A DNA stretch of 64,000 nt from Sphingopyxis panaciterrulae (GCF_014199295.1 NZ_JACIJH010000001.1:248001-312000); one strand, 5' to 3'; shown: positions 1 to 9,235, numbered from the stretch's first letter. Made by a program: numbers and translations. The notes: a model not told the origin generated them from the letters alone.

Positions 1-872
1 GTCTTCACCAGATGGTGAAGATAGGCGAACGGTTTCCAGCCCGGCGGCACCGGTTCGTGCGGATATTCGTAGCGCAGATCGTCGAGGCGGAAGCGGATGC
101 GCGCGAGCAGCTTCGCGCTTTCGCCGACCGCCTCGGGACAGCCGCCGAACAGTCGCGCCATCTCTCCGGGCGCCTTCAGATGCCGTTCGCCATTGGCGCG
201 CAGCAATCGGCCCGCCTTCTGGACCGTCATCCCTTCGCGGATGCAGGTGATGATGTCGTGCAGCGGACGCTGCGCGGCGGTGGCATAGAGCGCGTCGTTG
301 GTCGCGAGCAGTGGGACGCCCACCGCCGCCGACAGGCGCCGGCATTCGGCTAGTCGCCGCGCGTCGCTTCCGGTCCGCGGCATCGTTGCCGCCAGCCACA
401 CCGACTTCGGCCGCGCCCGCTTGAGCGTGCGAAGCAGCGCCGCGTCGCCGTCCATCGCGATCAGCAGGAGATCGCCACAATGCCCAAGCAGGTCGTCGAG
501 GTGCAGGATGCAGTCGCCCTTCTGCGCGCGCCGATTGCCGACCGACAGCAGCCGTGTCAGCCGTCCCCAGCCATGCCGGCTGACCGGATAGGCGACGATA
601 TCGGGCGTCCCGTCGGCGAAGACGAGCCGCGCGCCGACGACGAACCGGAAGTGGGGCGAATCCTCCCCTTTCGCCTCCAGTTCCTTGAGGAAAGCCCAAG
701 CCCGCACCACCCCCGCGACGCTGTTGCGGTCGGCGATGCCGATGCCGCCGAGGCCGAGCGCCATTGCCTCCGCGACCATCTCGGCGGGGTGTGAGGCGCC
801 GCGCAGGAAGCTGTAGTTGGTCGCGGCGACCAGCTCGGCGAAGGCGGGGGGCGGGGCGGGGATCTCGCTCAT
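1..872 (-). CDS. dnaE2: Error-prone DNA polymerase DnaE2 (ImuC), N-terminal part, cut by window edge
   Basis: This is the first 290 codons of a C-family polymerase alpha subunit; the rest lies before base 1. The protein begins MSEIPAPPPAFAELVAATNY and continues with SFLRGASHPAEMV, the N-terminal PHP-domain signature of DnaE2. The His-x-His metal pair seen in replicative DnaE at this point is replaced by an AATN stretch, which is usual in DnaE2/ImuC and means the PHP site is probably inactive. The ATG overlaps the imuB stop in an ATGA arrangement, so the two genes are co-translated. In Alphaproteobacteria ImuA, ImuB and DnaE2 form the SOS mutasome for translesion synthesis and damage-induced mutagenesis. 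Confidence 0.93.
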   Translation of the reverse strand, partial: MSEIPAPPPAFAELVAATNYSFLRGASHPAEMVAEAMALGLGGIGIADRNSVAGVVRAWAFLKELEAKGEDSPHFRFVVGARLVFADGTPDIVAYPVSRHGWGRLTRLLSVGNRRAQKGDCILHLDDLLGHCGDLLLIAMDGDAALLRTLKRARPKSVWLAATMPRTGSDARRLAECRRLSAAVGVPLLATNDALYATAAQRPLHDIITCIREGMTVQKAGRLLRANGERHLKAPGEMARLFGGCPEAVGESAKLLARIRFRLDDLRYEYPHEPVPPGWKPFAYLHHLVK

Positions 873-2407
873 GCGAACAGCCCGTGGATATACCAGCGCG
901 GATCGGGCTTTTCATCGTAGAGCCCATGGCGAAACAGCCAGTAGCGGCGGCCCTGGACATCCTCGACGCGGTAATAGTCGCGCGTCAGCCCCTTGTTGTC
1001 GCGGCGGCGCCACCATTCGGCGGCGATGCGCTCGGGCCCTTCGTAGCGGCACACCGCATGAAGCGCCCGGCGCCAGCGGAAGCGCTGCGGCGGGCCGTCG
1101 GGGACCTCGGCGATCACCTCGATCGGCTGCGGCGGATCGAAGAGCCAGAAGGGACGCAGCGGCGGCTCGCCGGGCGCAGGCGCGGGCCAGGGCTGCGGCG
1201 GCGGCGCGTCGACCGCGGGCAGTTCGAGTTGCGCCTGTTCGGGAATATGCGTGTCGACGGGGCGATATCGGCGCACCCGTCCGCGTCCGAGCCGCGTCGC
1301 GAGTCGGTCGGCGAGCGCGTCCGTCGTCGCCTCGCGCACCGCGCCGCCCTCCAGCGCCAACTGGCTCGCGCCGAGTGCTTCGAGCCGCGGCACCGACAGG
1401 CGGATCATGTCGAAGCCGAAACCGGGATCGATCGGATCGCGCAGGGCATCGATCCGCTCGGCGAACAGACGCATCACCAACTCGGCGTCGCGTGTCGGGG
1501 CGCCGGTCTCGACCGCAATCGCCCGCGCCAGCCCGTCGCTGCGAAAGAAGGTCGCGCGAAACTGCCGTCCGCCCTTGCCGCGTTCGGCCATCGCGGCGAT
1601 CACCTCGCCCGCCAGTTCGGCGAGGATAGTCATCGCGTGCGGCGCGCTCGTCACTGGCTCGGCGAAACGGCGTTCGGCAGCGACCGGGGGCGGAGCGATG
1701 CGTGGGTCGAGCGGGCTCGGCGCATCGCCGAGCAGGCGGCGCAGCGCGTCGGCGGCGTCGGCGCCGAAGCGCGCGGCGAGGCTCGCCATCGGTCGGCTCG
1801 CCAGGTCACCGATCGTCTTGAGTCCCGCACGGGCAAGCGCACGAGTCGCCTCGGCATCGAGTTCGAGCGCCGCGACCGGCAGCCGCCGGATCGCCGCCGC
1901 CTCGTCGGGGGCGGGCGGCGCCGGATAGCGTGCGAGCGCACGCGCCGCGTCGGCGGTGGGACCGAGCGCCGAGCGTACGGTCATGCCCGTCCGCTCGAGC
2001 CGCGCCTCGACATCGGCGACCAGCGCTGTCTCGCTGCCGAACGGATGCGCGGCGCCGGCGATGTCGAGGATCAGCCCGTCGGGCGGGTCGAGCGCGACGA
2101 GCGGGGTATAGCGCGCGCAGCCCTGCGCGAGCCGGTCGAGCCAGTCGCGGTCGAGCGCGGGGTCGTGCGGCACGATGAGCAGGCCCAGCACCTGCGCCCG
2201 CGCATCGGCGAGCGCCATGCCGGGGACGAGTCCGAGCGCCGCGGCGCGCGCATCGACGCTCGTGAGCCGCAACGCGCCGCGCAGCTTCTCGGCAAAGACG
2301 AGCGGCGCCTCAGGCGGCCTCGGCGCCGCGCGATTCCAGCGTTCGGCGGGAAGCCAGGGGAAGAACAGCGCCAGATAGCGCCGCGTCGCGGAAGGCTTGA
2401 TCGTCAC
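869..2407 (-). CDS. imuB: ImuB, Y-family polymerase-like mutasome subunit
   Basis: This 512-residue protein opens with ATRRYLALFFPWLPAERW, the ImuB version of the Y-family palm start. The acidic catalytic residues of DinB/Pol IV are missing: the usual DEAYLD-type segment reads LILDIAGAAHPFG here. ImuB is therefore read as the catalytically inactive hub that links ImuA, DnaE2 and the beta clamp. The start is GTG at 2407-2405. This gives an overlap of about 98 bases with the 3' end of imuA, unusually long, and the short overlap with dnaE2 downstream completes a three-gene operon. The family call is firm; the exact start is less so. Confidence 0.92.
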   Translation of the reverse strand: MTIKPSATRRYLALFFPWLPAERWNRAAPRPPEAPLVFAEKLRGALRLTSVDARAAALGLVPGMALADARAQVLGLLIVPHDPALDRDWLDRLAQGCARYTPLVALDPPDGLILDIAGAAHPFGSETALVADVEARLERTGMTVRSALGPTADAARALARYPAPPAPDEAAAIRRLPVAALELDAEATRALARAGLKTIGDLASRPMASLAARFGADAADALRRLLGDAPSPLDPRIAPPPVAAERRFAEPVTSAPHAMTILAELAGEVIAAMAERGKGGRQFRATFFRSDGLARAIAVETGAPTRDAELVMRLFAERIDALRDPIDPGFGFDMIRLSVPRLEALGASQLALEGGAVREATTDALADRLATRLGRGRVRRYRPVDTHIPEQAQLELPAVDAPPPQPWPAPAPGEPPLRPFWLFDPPQPIEVIAEVPDGPPQRFRWRRALHAVCRYEGPERIAAEWWRRRDNKGLTRDYYRVEDVQGRRYWLFRHGLYDEKPDPRWYIHGLFA

Positions 2408-3098
2408 GGTTCCACTCCAGCCGCCAGCGCGCGCCCGCAGGGCCGCCGCGCCAGCGCAGTAATTCCAGGTCGAAGGCGGGCGCGCCGGGCGCCTGCGCTT
2501 CCAATTCGCGTGAGGGCGCCGCCGCGATGCGCCAGCGCGTCTCGGCGACGCTCGGCGTCGGCTCGGCGGCGAGGCGCAGCAGCAGCAGCGTCACCCCGGC
2601 GTCGCGTGCGCCGAGCGCCAGCCGCCGTCCCGCGGTCAGGTCGAGCGCGGGCAGCCGGCCCCAGCTTTCGACGACGACCGCCGCCGATCCGGGGCAGCGC
2701 GCCGCGTCGTTGGCGGCGGCGAGCAGCGCTTTGGCATCGCCCGCCTCGATCAGCAGCAGCCGGTCGGGGTTGCCGCCCAGTTCGGCGATGCCCGGCGCGT
2801 GGAGACACCCGCCCCGCCGCGCCGCGTCGGCGGTCCGCAACCACAGCAGCGGCGCGGCGCCCCCGCCGCGCAAGGCGAGCAGCGCGGCAAAGGCGGCGGC
2901 GCTCGCAGCGTCGAGCGGATCGGCGGCGAACATCTCGTGCACCCGCCCCGCGGCGAGCCCGCCGCCGAGCGCGGCGTCGAACCCTGCATGCCCGCTCGCC
3001 AGCCAGCCCCCGGCGCGCGCGCCGGACGGCCCACCGGAAGCGGCGATCCGGGCAACGCGACGGCGCAGCCCGGCGAGAGGGGAAGACGACTCGCGCAT
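2310..3098 (-). CDS. imuA: ImuA, RecA/SulA-like mutasome subunit
   Basis: The 262-residue protein is an ImuA family member: a RecA-like fold with the segment GHAGFDAALGGGLAAGRVHEMFA in the position of the P-loop region, followed by hydrophobic strands (LLWLRTADAARRGG, RLLLIEAGDAKALL). It is the first gene of the imuA-imuB-dnaE2 operon. A LexA box ends only 6 bases upstream of the ATG, so the transcript would be nearly leaderless from this start. Translation could begin further in, but no better ribosome site was seen. SOS induction by DNA damage is expected from the family and from the box. Confidence 0.9.
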   Translation of the reverse strand: MRESSSPLAGLRRRVARIAASGGPSGARAGGWLASGHAGFDAALGGGLAAGRVHEMFAADPLDAASAAAFAALLALRGGGAAPLLWLRTADAARRGGCLHAPGIAELGGNPDRLLLIEAGDAKALLAAANDAARCPGSAAVVVESWGRLPALDLTAGRRLALGARDAGVTLLLLRLAAEPTPSVAETRWRIAAAPSRELEAQAPGAPAFDLELLRWRGGPAGARWRLEWNRDDQAFRDAALSGAVLPLASRRTLESRGAEAA

Positions 3099-3103
3099 GA
3101 TAT

Positions 3104-3118
3104 GTTCTCTATATGTTC
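3104..3118 (-). promoter_or_regulatory. LexA (SOS) box of the imuA operon
   Basis: The plus strand reads GTTC-TCTATAT-GTTC, an exact match to the alphaproteobacterial LexA site GTTC-N7-GTTC. It lies between the predicted -10 element and the imuA start codon, where bound LexA would block transcription. Confidence 0.9.
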
Positions 3119-3148
3119 TATTAGCGCGCGAGTCCCGGCGCTTGTCAA
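3118..3148 (-). promoter_or_regulatory. Predicted sigma-70 promoter of imuA
   Basis: On the minus strand TTGACA (3148-3143) is followed after 19 bases by TAATAG (3123-3118). The -10 touches the LexA box. Transcription would start near 3111, leaving a leader of roughly 13 bases. The -35 is perfect but the spacer is two bases longer than ideal. Confidence 0.55.
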
Positions 3149-3178
3149 GCCGCCGGTCTTGAGACGGTGACGCAGTCT

Positions 3179-3310
3179 GGATTTGGAAGGTTCAATACCC
3201 TCCTCGTCACCCCGGGCTTGATCCGGGGTCCCCTCAGCCACGGAGAAAGCGGGACCCCGGATCAAGCCCGGGGTGACGAAGCCGGAAAGGCCACGCTCCG
3301 CCTTTCAAAC
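3179..3310. repeat. Composite palindromic repeat, full copy 1 (core 28-bp perfect inverted repeat)
   Basis: The core is a perfect 28-bp inverted repeat: arm 3205-3232 (CGTCACCCCGGGCTTGATCC...) and arm 3251-3278, with an 18-base loop. Outside it, GGATTTGGAAGG on the left and CCTTTCAAAC on the right recur around the copies at 40848-40982 and 57114-57246. The element fills much of the gap between imuA and the efflux operon and has no coding capacity. Confidence 0.85.
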
Positions 3311-3461
3311 TGGACGTCCAATTGTTTCGCGCAAAGATGCAGAGAGGTCGGCTTGGGCCGAAAGATTCCTTTTCCTGCACCCGATGGATTTGGCACTACG
3401 TCGCCCAGGGAAAGCTGCTTCGCGGCAAGCGCGATCCCTTCGCGTCTTCGCGTGCAATATT
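3311..3461. other. Noncoding remainder of the imuA/efflux gap
   Basis: The gap between imuA (ends 3098) and the outer-membrane factor gene (stop at 3462) is 363 bases. After the LexA promoter and the composite repeat, about 150 bases remain. They contain short repeat-like pieces such as TTTCGCGCAAAGATGCAGAG and CCCTTCGCGTCTTCGCG, of a kind common in sphingomonad intergenic DNA. No gene, RNA or clear terminator was seen. Confidence 0.5.
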
Positions 3462-4862
3462 CTAACGCGCAGCCTCTGCTCCCGCCGCGCTGTCTCCCCC
3501 CAGCGCGCGGAACAGCGCGATTCGGGTCTGCGCGAGCAGGAGCCGGGTCGCGATCTCGCTGCGCCGTGCCGAATAGAGGCTGCGCTGCGCGTCGAGGCTG
3601 GACAGGAAACTGTCGACCCCGCCCCTGTAGCGCGCGTCGGTCAGCGCCGCGGTGTCGGCCGCGGCTTCGCTGTTCGCCGCCGCCGCGCGCACCCGCTCGG
3701 CTATCGTGCCCTGCACCGCGAGCGCGTCGGCGACCTCGCGGAACGCGGTCTGGATCGCGCCTTCATAGCTGGAAAGCGCTGCGTCGCGCTGGGCTTCGGT
3801 AACGGCGACCCCGGCGCGCCGGCCGCCGAAATCGAAGATCGACGCGCTCGCATCGCCGCCCGCCGACCAATGGAACGAACCGCCATCGAACAGGCTCGAC
3901 AGCGCGTCGCTCGCGAAACCGAGCAGTCCGGTCAGCGAGATGGTGGGGAACAGCCGCGCCCGCGCGACGCCGATGTCGGCATTGGCGGCGCGCAGCCGAT
4001 ATTCGGCCTCGATCACGTCGGGACGGCGGAGCAGGATCCGGGAACTGACCCCCGCGGGCAGCGCGACGATTGCGGGCGTGACCTCGGCCAGACTCGCGGG
4101 CAGCGTCGCGCGGTCGACGTCGCCGCCGACGAGCAGGCGAATCAGATTCTCGTCCTGCGCGAGCGCGCTCGTCTGCGCCGCGATCGCATCCTCGGCGGTC
4201 GCGAGAATCTGTTCGGCCTGGCGCAGGTCGGTGCGCGGCGCGATGCCGCCGTCGAGCCGCGCCTCGGTGAGCCGCACATTCTCGCGCGCATTGGCCGCGG
4301 TGTCGCGCGCGATCGCCAGCAGGTCGCGGTCGGCGCCATAATTGGCCCAGGCGTCGGCGAGATCGGCGATCAGCGCAAGCCGCACCGTGCGCGCCGCCGC
4401 CTCGGTCGCCAGCGCGCGATTGCGTTCGGCCTCGGTCGCGTTGGCGAGGCGCCCGAACAGGTCGAGCTCGAAGCCGGTGACCCCGCCCTGCAGCGAGAAG
4501 TCGCCGCTGCCCGCGCCGTCGCCGCGATCCGCATAGCCCGCGCCCGCGGTCGCGCCGATTGCCGGGAATTGCGCCGATCGCGTCACCCGAGCCTGCGCCC
4601 GCGCCGCGGCGACATTGGCGAAAGCGGTACGCAGGTCGCGGTTGTTCGCGAGTGCCTGCTCGATCAGCGCCTGCAAGCGCGGGTCGGTGAAGACCTGATC
4701 GTAGGAGAGAGCGGGCAGCGCCGCCTCGCTCTGCGCCAGATAGGCGTCGCCGACCGGCCAGCTTTCGGACACCGGGGGCGCCGACAGCACCGTCTTGGGC
4801 GCAAGCGAACAACCCGCGAGCAGCAGCGGCGCGGCGATCAGGAACAGGCGGGTGCGGGTCAT
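3462..4862 (-). CDS. Outer-membrane efflux lipoprotein (NodT/OprM type) of an RND system
   Basis: This 466-residue protein starts MTRTRLFLIAAPLLLAGCSL, a lipoprotein signal with lipobox LAGC. Two repeated OEP domains follow, recognisable from LQALIEQALANNRDLRTAFANVAAARAQARV and FELDLFGRLANATEAERNRALA, then DVIEAEYRLRAANADIGVARARLFPTISLTGLLG and SIFDFGGRRAGVAVTEAQ. It forms the trimeric channel of the tripartite pump encoded by this operon. The ATG overlaps the stop of the pump gene as ATGA. The open frame continues upstream of this start, but the signal peptide fixes the start at 4862. Confidence 0.95.
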   Translation of the reverse strand: MTRTRLFLIAAPLLLAGCSLAPKTVLSAPPVSESWPVGDAYLAQSEAALPALSYDQVFTDPRLQALIEQALANNRDLRTAFANVAAARAQARVTRSAQFPAIGATAGAGYADRGDGAGSGDFSLQGGVTGFELDLFGRLANATEAERNRALATEAAARTVRLALIADLADAWANYGADRDLLAIARDTAANARENVRLTEARLDGGIAPRTDLRQAEQILATAEDAIAAQTSALAQDENLIRLLVGGDVDRATLPASLAEVTPAIVALPAGVSSRILLRRPDVIEAEYRLRAANADIGVARARLFPTISLTGLLGFASDALSSLFDGGSFHWSAGGDASASIFDFGGRRAGVAVTEAQRDAALSSYEGAIQTAFREVADALAVQGTIAERVRAAAANSEAAADTAALTDARYRGGVDSFLSSLDAQRSLYSARRSEIATRLLLAQTRIALFRALGGDSAAGAEAAR

Positions 4863-7800
4863 GCCGGCATCTCCTGTGCGTCGTCGCGCTTGCCGAAGCG
4901 TTCGCGCAGCGCCGCGAATCCATCGCGCACTCCGCGCCGTACGAGAACGAAGAAGAGCGGGATGAAGAAGATGGCGAGCAGGGTCGCGGTCAGCATCCCG
5001 CCGATGACCGAGGTGCCGATCGCGACGCGGCTGTTCGCTCCGGCGCCGGTCGCGATGGCGAGCGGCAGCACGCCGAAGATGAAGGCGAAGCTGGTCATCA
5101 GGATCGGGCGCAGGCGGATCTTCGCCGCGGCGATCGCCGCCTCGATCACGCGCTTGCCCTGCCGCTCCTGCTGCTCGGCGAATTCGATCATCAGAATCGC
5201 ATTCTTCGCTGCCAGACCCATCGTCGTTAAGAGGCCGATCTGCATATAGACGTCGTTCTCCAGTCCGCGCAGCGTGACCGCAAGCACCGCGCCGACGAGC
5301 CCCAGCGGGATGACGAGCAGCACCGCGACCGGGATCGACCAGCTTTCGTAAAGCGCCGCGAGGCAGAGGAAGACGACGAGCAGCGACAGGCCATAGAGCA
5401 GCGGCGCCTGCCCCGACGACAGCCGCTCCTGATAAGAGGCGCCCGACCAGGCGACGCTGGTGCCCGGAATTTCGGCCGCCATCCGCTCCACTTCGGCCAT
5501 CGCCTCGCCCGAACTCACGCCGGCAGCCGCCTGGCCCGAAATCTCGAAGGCGGGCACGCCCTGAAAGCGCGAGGTACTGCTGGGCGTCGTCGACCAACTG
5601 ACGTGCGAAAAGGCCGAAAAGGGCGACATGCCGCCGTCCGACGAGCGCACATACCATTGGCCCAGATCCTCGGGCCGCGCGCGATATTGCGCGTCGCCCT
5701 GGACATAGACGCGCTTGACGCGCCCCTTGTCGATGAAGTCGTTGACATAGCGGCCGCCCCAGGCGGTCGACAGCGTGTTGTTCACGTCGCTGTTCGACAG
5801 GCCATAGGCGGTCAGCCGCTGCGTATCGATATCGACCTTCAGCGTCGCGACGTCGGGCAGGTCGCTCAGCCGCACCGAGGTCAGCTTCGGATTGGCGTTC
5901 GCCATGTCGAGCAGCCGGTCGCGTGCCGCGGCGAAATCGTCGCGCGACAGGCCGCTGCGGTTCTGCAACTCCACCGTGAAGCCCGACGTGTCGCCCAGTC
6001 CGCGCACCGCGCCGGGAACGAGCGCATAGATCTGCGCGTCGCGCAGCCCCGACAGGGCCTTGCGCGCGCGCTGCGCGATGGCGTCGGCGCTGTTGTCCGG
6101 GCCCGGGCGATCGTCCCAATGGACCAGGTTGATATAGCCTTGCCCCGTATTCTGCCCCGACGCGCCGCCCCCGCCGCCGCCGGCGATCAGGAACAGCGCC
6201 TGGACATTGTTCTTCTCGGCGGTCAGCAGATAATGTTCGACCGCGTCGCGCACTTCGAGCGTGCGTTCCTGCGTCGCGCCCGCGGGCAGGCGGAACTGGA
6301 CCGCGACCCGTCCCTGGTCCTCATTGGGCAGAAAGCCGCTCGGCAGGCGATAGAAGAGCAGTACCAGCAGCGCGACGGCGAGCGCGTAGATCGCCAGGAA
6401 CAGCCATTTGCGATCGACGACCTTGGCGACGCTGCCGGCATAGTTGGCGCTCGCGCGGTCGAAGCGCGTGTTGAATCCTTCCTTGGCGCGCTCGAACGCG
6501 TCGCGCAGGCGCGGGAAACGATGCGGTCGGTCGCCTGTGGCTCCGTGTGCTCCGGGCTTGAGCAGCGTCGAGGTCAGCGCCGGGCTGAGGATCAGCGCGA
6601 CGAGCACCGACAGCGCCATCGCCGAGACGATGGTGATCGAGAATTGGCGATAGATGACCCCGGTCGACCCGCCGAAAAACGCCATCGGCAGGAAGACCGC
6701 GGACAGGACGAGGCCGATCGCGACCAGCGCGACCTGCAATTCCTCCATCGACTGGATCGTCGCCTCGCGCGCGGTCATGCCGGGATTTTCCGCCATCAGC
6801 CGCTCGACATTCTCGACCACGACGATCGCGTCGTCGACGAGCAGCCCGATCGCGAGGACCAGCCCGAACAGCGTCAGCGTGTTGATCGAGAAGCCGGCGA
6901 TATAGAAGACCGCGAAGGTGCCGAGCAGCACCACCGGCACTGCGATCGCGGGGATCAGCGTCGCGCGCCAGCTCTGCAGAAAGACGAACATGACGACGAC
7001 GACGAGCAGGATCGCCTCGAACAGCGCCTTCTGCACCTCGCTGACCGACAATTTGATGAAATTGGTCGAATCATTGGCATAGGCATAGCCGAGCCCCTCG
7101 GGCATGTCGGCGGCCAGCTCGTCCATCCGCGCCTTGACCAGCTCGGCGGTCTTCAGCGCGTCGGATCCCGGCGACAGCGAGATGGCTATGCCAGCGCCCG
7201 GATGGCCGTTGACGCGGGTGATGCTCGTGTAATTTTCGGCGCCCAGCTCGACGCGTGCGACATCCTTGATCCGCACCGTCGATCCGTCGGACAGCGTCTT
7301 GAGGACGATATTCTCGAATTCCTCCGGCGTCTGCAGCTTCGACTGCGCGGTCACCGTCGCGTTGAGCATCTGCCCTTCCGGGGCCGGCAGACCGCCGACG
7401 TCGCCCGCCGCGATTTCGCTGTTCTGCGCGTTGATCGCATTGACCACGTCGCCGGGCATCAGTGCCATCGCCGCCAGCCGCTGCGGATTGAGCCAGATGC
7501 GCATCGCGTGCGGCGCGCCGAACACATTGACGTCGCCGACGCCGTCGACGCGCGACAGCGGGTCCTGGATGTTCGAGGTCAGATAGTCGGACACATCCTG
7601 GTTCGACCGCGAATCGGTGGTGTCGAACACCGCGACGAGCAGCAGCGTGTCCGAATTGGACTTGCTGACGCGTACCCCGCGGCTCTGCACCTGTTCGGGC
7701 AGGCGCGAGATCGCCGACTGGATCTGATTCTGGACCTGCACCTGCGCGATGTCGGGGTCGGTGCCCTTGGCGAAGATGGCGCGAATGCTCGCCTGCCCGC

Positions 7801-8053
7801 GCGAACTCGATTGCGAACTGAAATAGAGCAGGCCGTCGATCCCGGTGAGCTGTTGTTCGAGCACCTGGGTGACGCTGTTCTCGATCGTTTCGGCCGAGGC
7901 GCCCGGATAGCTGGCGCGGACGTTGACCTGGACCGGGGCGATATCGGGATATTGCTCGATCGGCAGCGAAAAGACCGCGCCCAGCCCGCCCAGCATGACG
8001 ATGATCGCCAGCACCCAGGCGAAAATCGGTCGGTTGATGAAGATGCGGGACAT
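4859..8053 (-). CDS. RND (HAE1/AcrB family) multidrug efflux pump, inner-membrane subunit
   Basis: The 1064-residue length and the start MSRIFINRPIFAWVLAIIVM are typical of HAE1 pumps, followed by LPIEQYPDIAPVQVNVRASYPGAS. The transmembrane proton-relay segment VLAIGLLVDDAIVVVENVER, with its Asp pair, is intact, as is the second-half counterpart GLAAKNAILMIEFA. Twelve membrane helices and two large periplasmic porter domains are expected. It uses the proton gradient to export hydrophobic drugs or solvents. It is the middle gene of the adaptor-pump-channel operon. The substrate cannot be read from sequence. Confidence 0.97.
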   Translation of the reverse strand: MSRIFINRPIFAWVLAIIVMLGGLGAVFSLPIEQYPDIAPVQVNVRASYPGASAETIENSVTQVLEQQLTGIDGLLYFSSQSSSRGQASIRAIFAKGTDPDIAQVQVQNQIQSAISRLPEQVQSRGVRVSKSNSDTLLLVAVFDTTDSRSNQDVSDYLTSNIQDPLSRVDGVGDVNVFGAPHAMRIWLNPQRLAAMALMPGDVVNAINAQNSEIAAGDVGGLPAPEGQMLNATVTAQSKLQTPEEFENIVLKTLSDGSTVRIKDVARVELGAENYTSITRVNGHPGAGIAISLSPGSDALKTAELVKARMDELAADMPEGLGYAYANDSTNFIKLSVSEVQKALFEAILLVVVVMFVFLQSWRATLIPAIAVPVVLLGTFAVFYIAGFSINTLTLFGLVLAIGLLVDDAIVVVENVERLMAENPGMTAREATIQSMEELQVALVAIGLVLSAVFLPMAFFGGSTGVIYRQFSITIVSAMALSVLVALILSPALTSTLLKPGAHGATGDRPHRFPRLRDAFERAKEGFNTRFDRASANYAGSVAKVVDRKWLFLAIYALAVALLVLLFYRLPSGFLPNEDQGRVAVQFRLPAGATQERTLEVRDAVEHYLLTAEKNNVQALFLIAGGGGGGASGQNTGQGYINLVHWDDRPGPDNSADAIAQRARKALSGLRDAQIYALVPGAVRGLGDTSGFTVELQNRSGLSRDDFAAARDRLLDMANANPKLTSVRLSDLPDVATLKVDIDTQRLTAYGLSNSDVNNTLSTAWGGRYVNDFIDKGRVKRVYVQGDAQYRARPEDLGQWYVRSSDGGMSPFSAFSHVSWSTTPSSTSRFQGVPAFEISGQAAAGVSSGEAMAEVERMAAEIPGTSVAWSGASYQERLSSGQAPLLYGLSLLVVFLCLAALYESWSIPVAVLLVIPLGLVGAVLAVTLRGLENDVYMQIGLLTTMGLAAKNAILMIEFAEQQERQGKRVIEAAIAAAKIRLRPILMTSFAFIFGVLPLAIATGAGANSRVAIGTSVIGGMLTATLLAIFFIPLFFVLVRRGVRDGFAALRERFGKRDDAQEMPA

Positions 8054-8059
8054 CGGGCG

Positions 8060-9235
8060 CTATTCGTCCTTTGCTTGGCTGCCGCCCGCCGCCCCTATCG
8101 TCTGCGGACGGCTCGCCGGAACCGGCTCGACCGCCATGCCCGTCTTCAGATTGCCGGTCCCCTGCGTGATCACCCGGTCGCCCGCCGCCAGCCCCGACGA
8201 GACGACCCAGTCCGTTCCCGCGGTGCGCGTGGTGACGACCTTGCGTCGCGCGACCTTGTCGTCCTTGCCGACCAGATAGACGAAGGCACTGCCGTCGAAG
8301 TCGCGCTGCACCGCCTGCTGCGGCACCAGGATCGCATCGGGCTCGACCGCCTGCTCGAACAATGCGGTCACGAACATGCCGGGCAACAGCAGGCCGCCGG
8401 GATTGGGAAAGCGCGCGCGCAGCGTGACGGTGCCGGTCGCCTCGTTGACGGTCGCCTCGGAAAATTCGACCGTCCCGGGCACCGCATAGTTGCTGCCGTC
8501 CTCGAGCCGCAGCGTCACCGCCGTACTCCCCGGCCGGGTGCCGCCACTGGCCAGCGAGCGGCGTAGCGCGGTCAGCTCGGCGCTCGACTGCTGCATGTCG
8601 ACATAGATGGGATCGACGCGCTGGATCACCGCCAGCGGGGCGGCCTGGCTTGCGCTGACGAGCGCGCCGGGCGTCGCGAGCGAGCGGCCGATGCGTCCGC
8701 CGATCGGCGCGCGGATCGTCGTATAGCGCAGGTTGATCCGCGCGGTTTCGAGCGCTGCGCGATTCTGCGCCACCGCCGCCCGCGCGACCCGTGCCGCGGC
8801 GAGCGCGTCGGTATAATCCTGCTCGGCGATCGCCTGCATCCTGGCGAGCGGTTCGAACCGCTTCGCCTTCTCGTCGGCCGCCTGCGCGCTCGCCTCGGCG
8901 CTCGCCAGATTCGCCTCGGCCTGCTGGGCGGCCGCCTCGTAAAGGCTTGCGTCGATCTGGAACAGCGGCTGGCCCGCGCGCACGACGCTGCCTTCGGTGA
9001 ACAGCCGCTTGCGGATCAGGCCGTTGACTTGCGGTCGTACCTCGCTGCTTTCATAGGCGACGGTGCGTCCGCCGAGCTCGGCGGCGATCGGAACCGCCGA
9101 CGCGGCGACAGTGACGTAACCGACCTGCGGCGCGGTGCGCTCGCGCCCCGACGGGTCGCCCGAACAGGCGGTCAGCGACAGCATCGCGGCGCACAGGGCT
9201 CCGATCAGGAGCAGCGGCCTCTGGTTGGGCATCAT
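8060..9235 (-). CDS. RND efflux periplasmic adaptor (membrane fusion protein)
   Basis: The 391-residue lipoprotein starts MMPNQRPLLLIGALCAAMLS with lipobox LTAC. It has the AcrA/MexA order: barrel-sandwich strand (RPQVNGLIRKRLFTEGSVVRAGQPLFQID), coiled-coil hairpin (EANLASAEASAQAADEKAKRFEPLA), second lipoyl half (IRAPIGGRIGRSLATPGALV) and C-terminal beta domains (VLVPQQAVQRD-like segment, VSSGLAAGDRVITQGTGNL). It is the first gene of the operon, 6 bases before the pump gene. No TetR or MarR repressor sits next to it; the nearest regulator is the LysR gene, which is more probably tied to mmsA. Confidence 0.95.
   Translation of the reverse strand: MMPNQRPLLLIGALCAAMLSLTACSGDPSGRERTAPQVGYVTVAASAVPIAAELGGRTVAYESSEVRPQVNGLIRKRLFTEGSVVRAGQPLFQIDASLYEAAAQQAEANLASAEASAQAADEKAKRFEPLARMQAIAEQDYTDALAAARVARAAVAQNRAALETARINLRYTTIRAPIGGRIGRSLATPGALVSASQAAPLAVIQRVDPIYVDMQQSSAELTALRRSLASGGTRPGSTAVTLRLEDGSNYAVPGTVEFSEATVNEATGTVTLRARFPNPGGLLLPGMFVTALFEQAVEPDAILVPQQAVQRDFDGSAFVYLVGKDDKVARRKVVTTRTAGTDWVVSSGLAAGDRVITQGTGNLKTGMAVEPVPASRPQTIGAAGGSQAKDE

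Noticed and set aside
764-3100. A 778-codon plus-strand open frame opposite imuA/imuB, and similar long frames opposite other genes (3273-5249, 5603-8566, 17503-21201, 35090-37768)
   Set aside because: They lie antisense to clearly conserved genes, have Arg/Asp/His-rich translations with no domain, and are the expected shadow of high-GC third positions.
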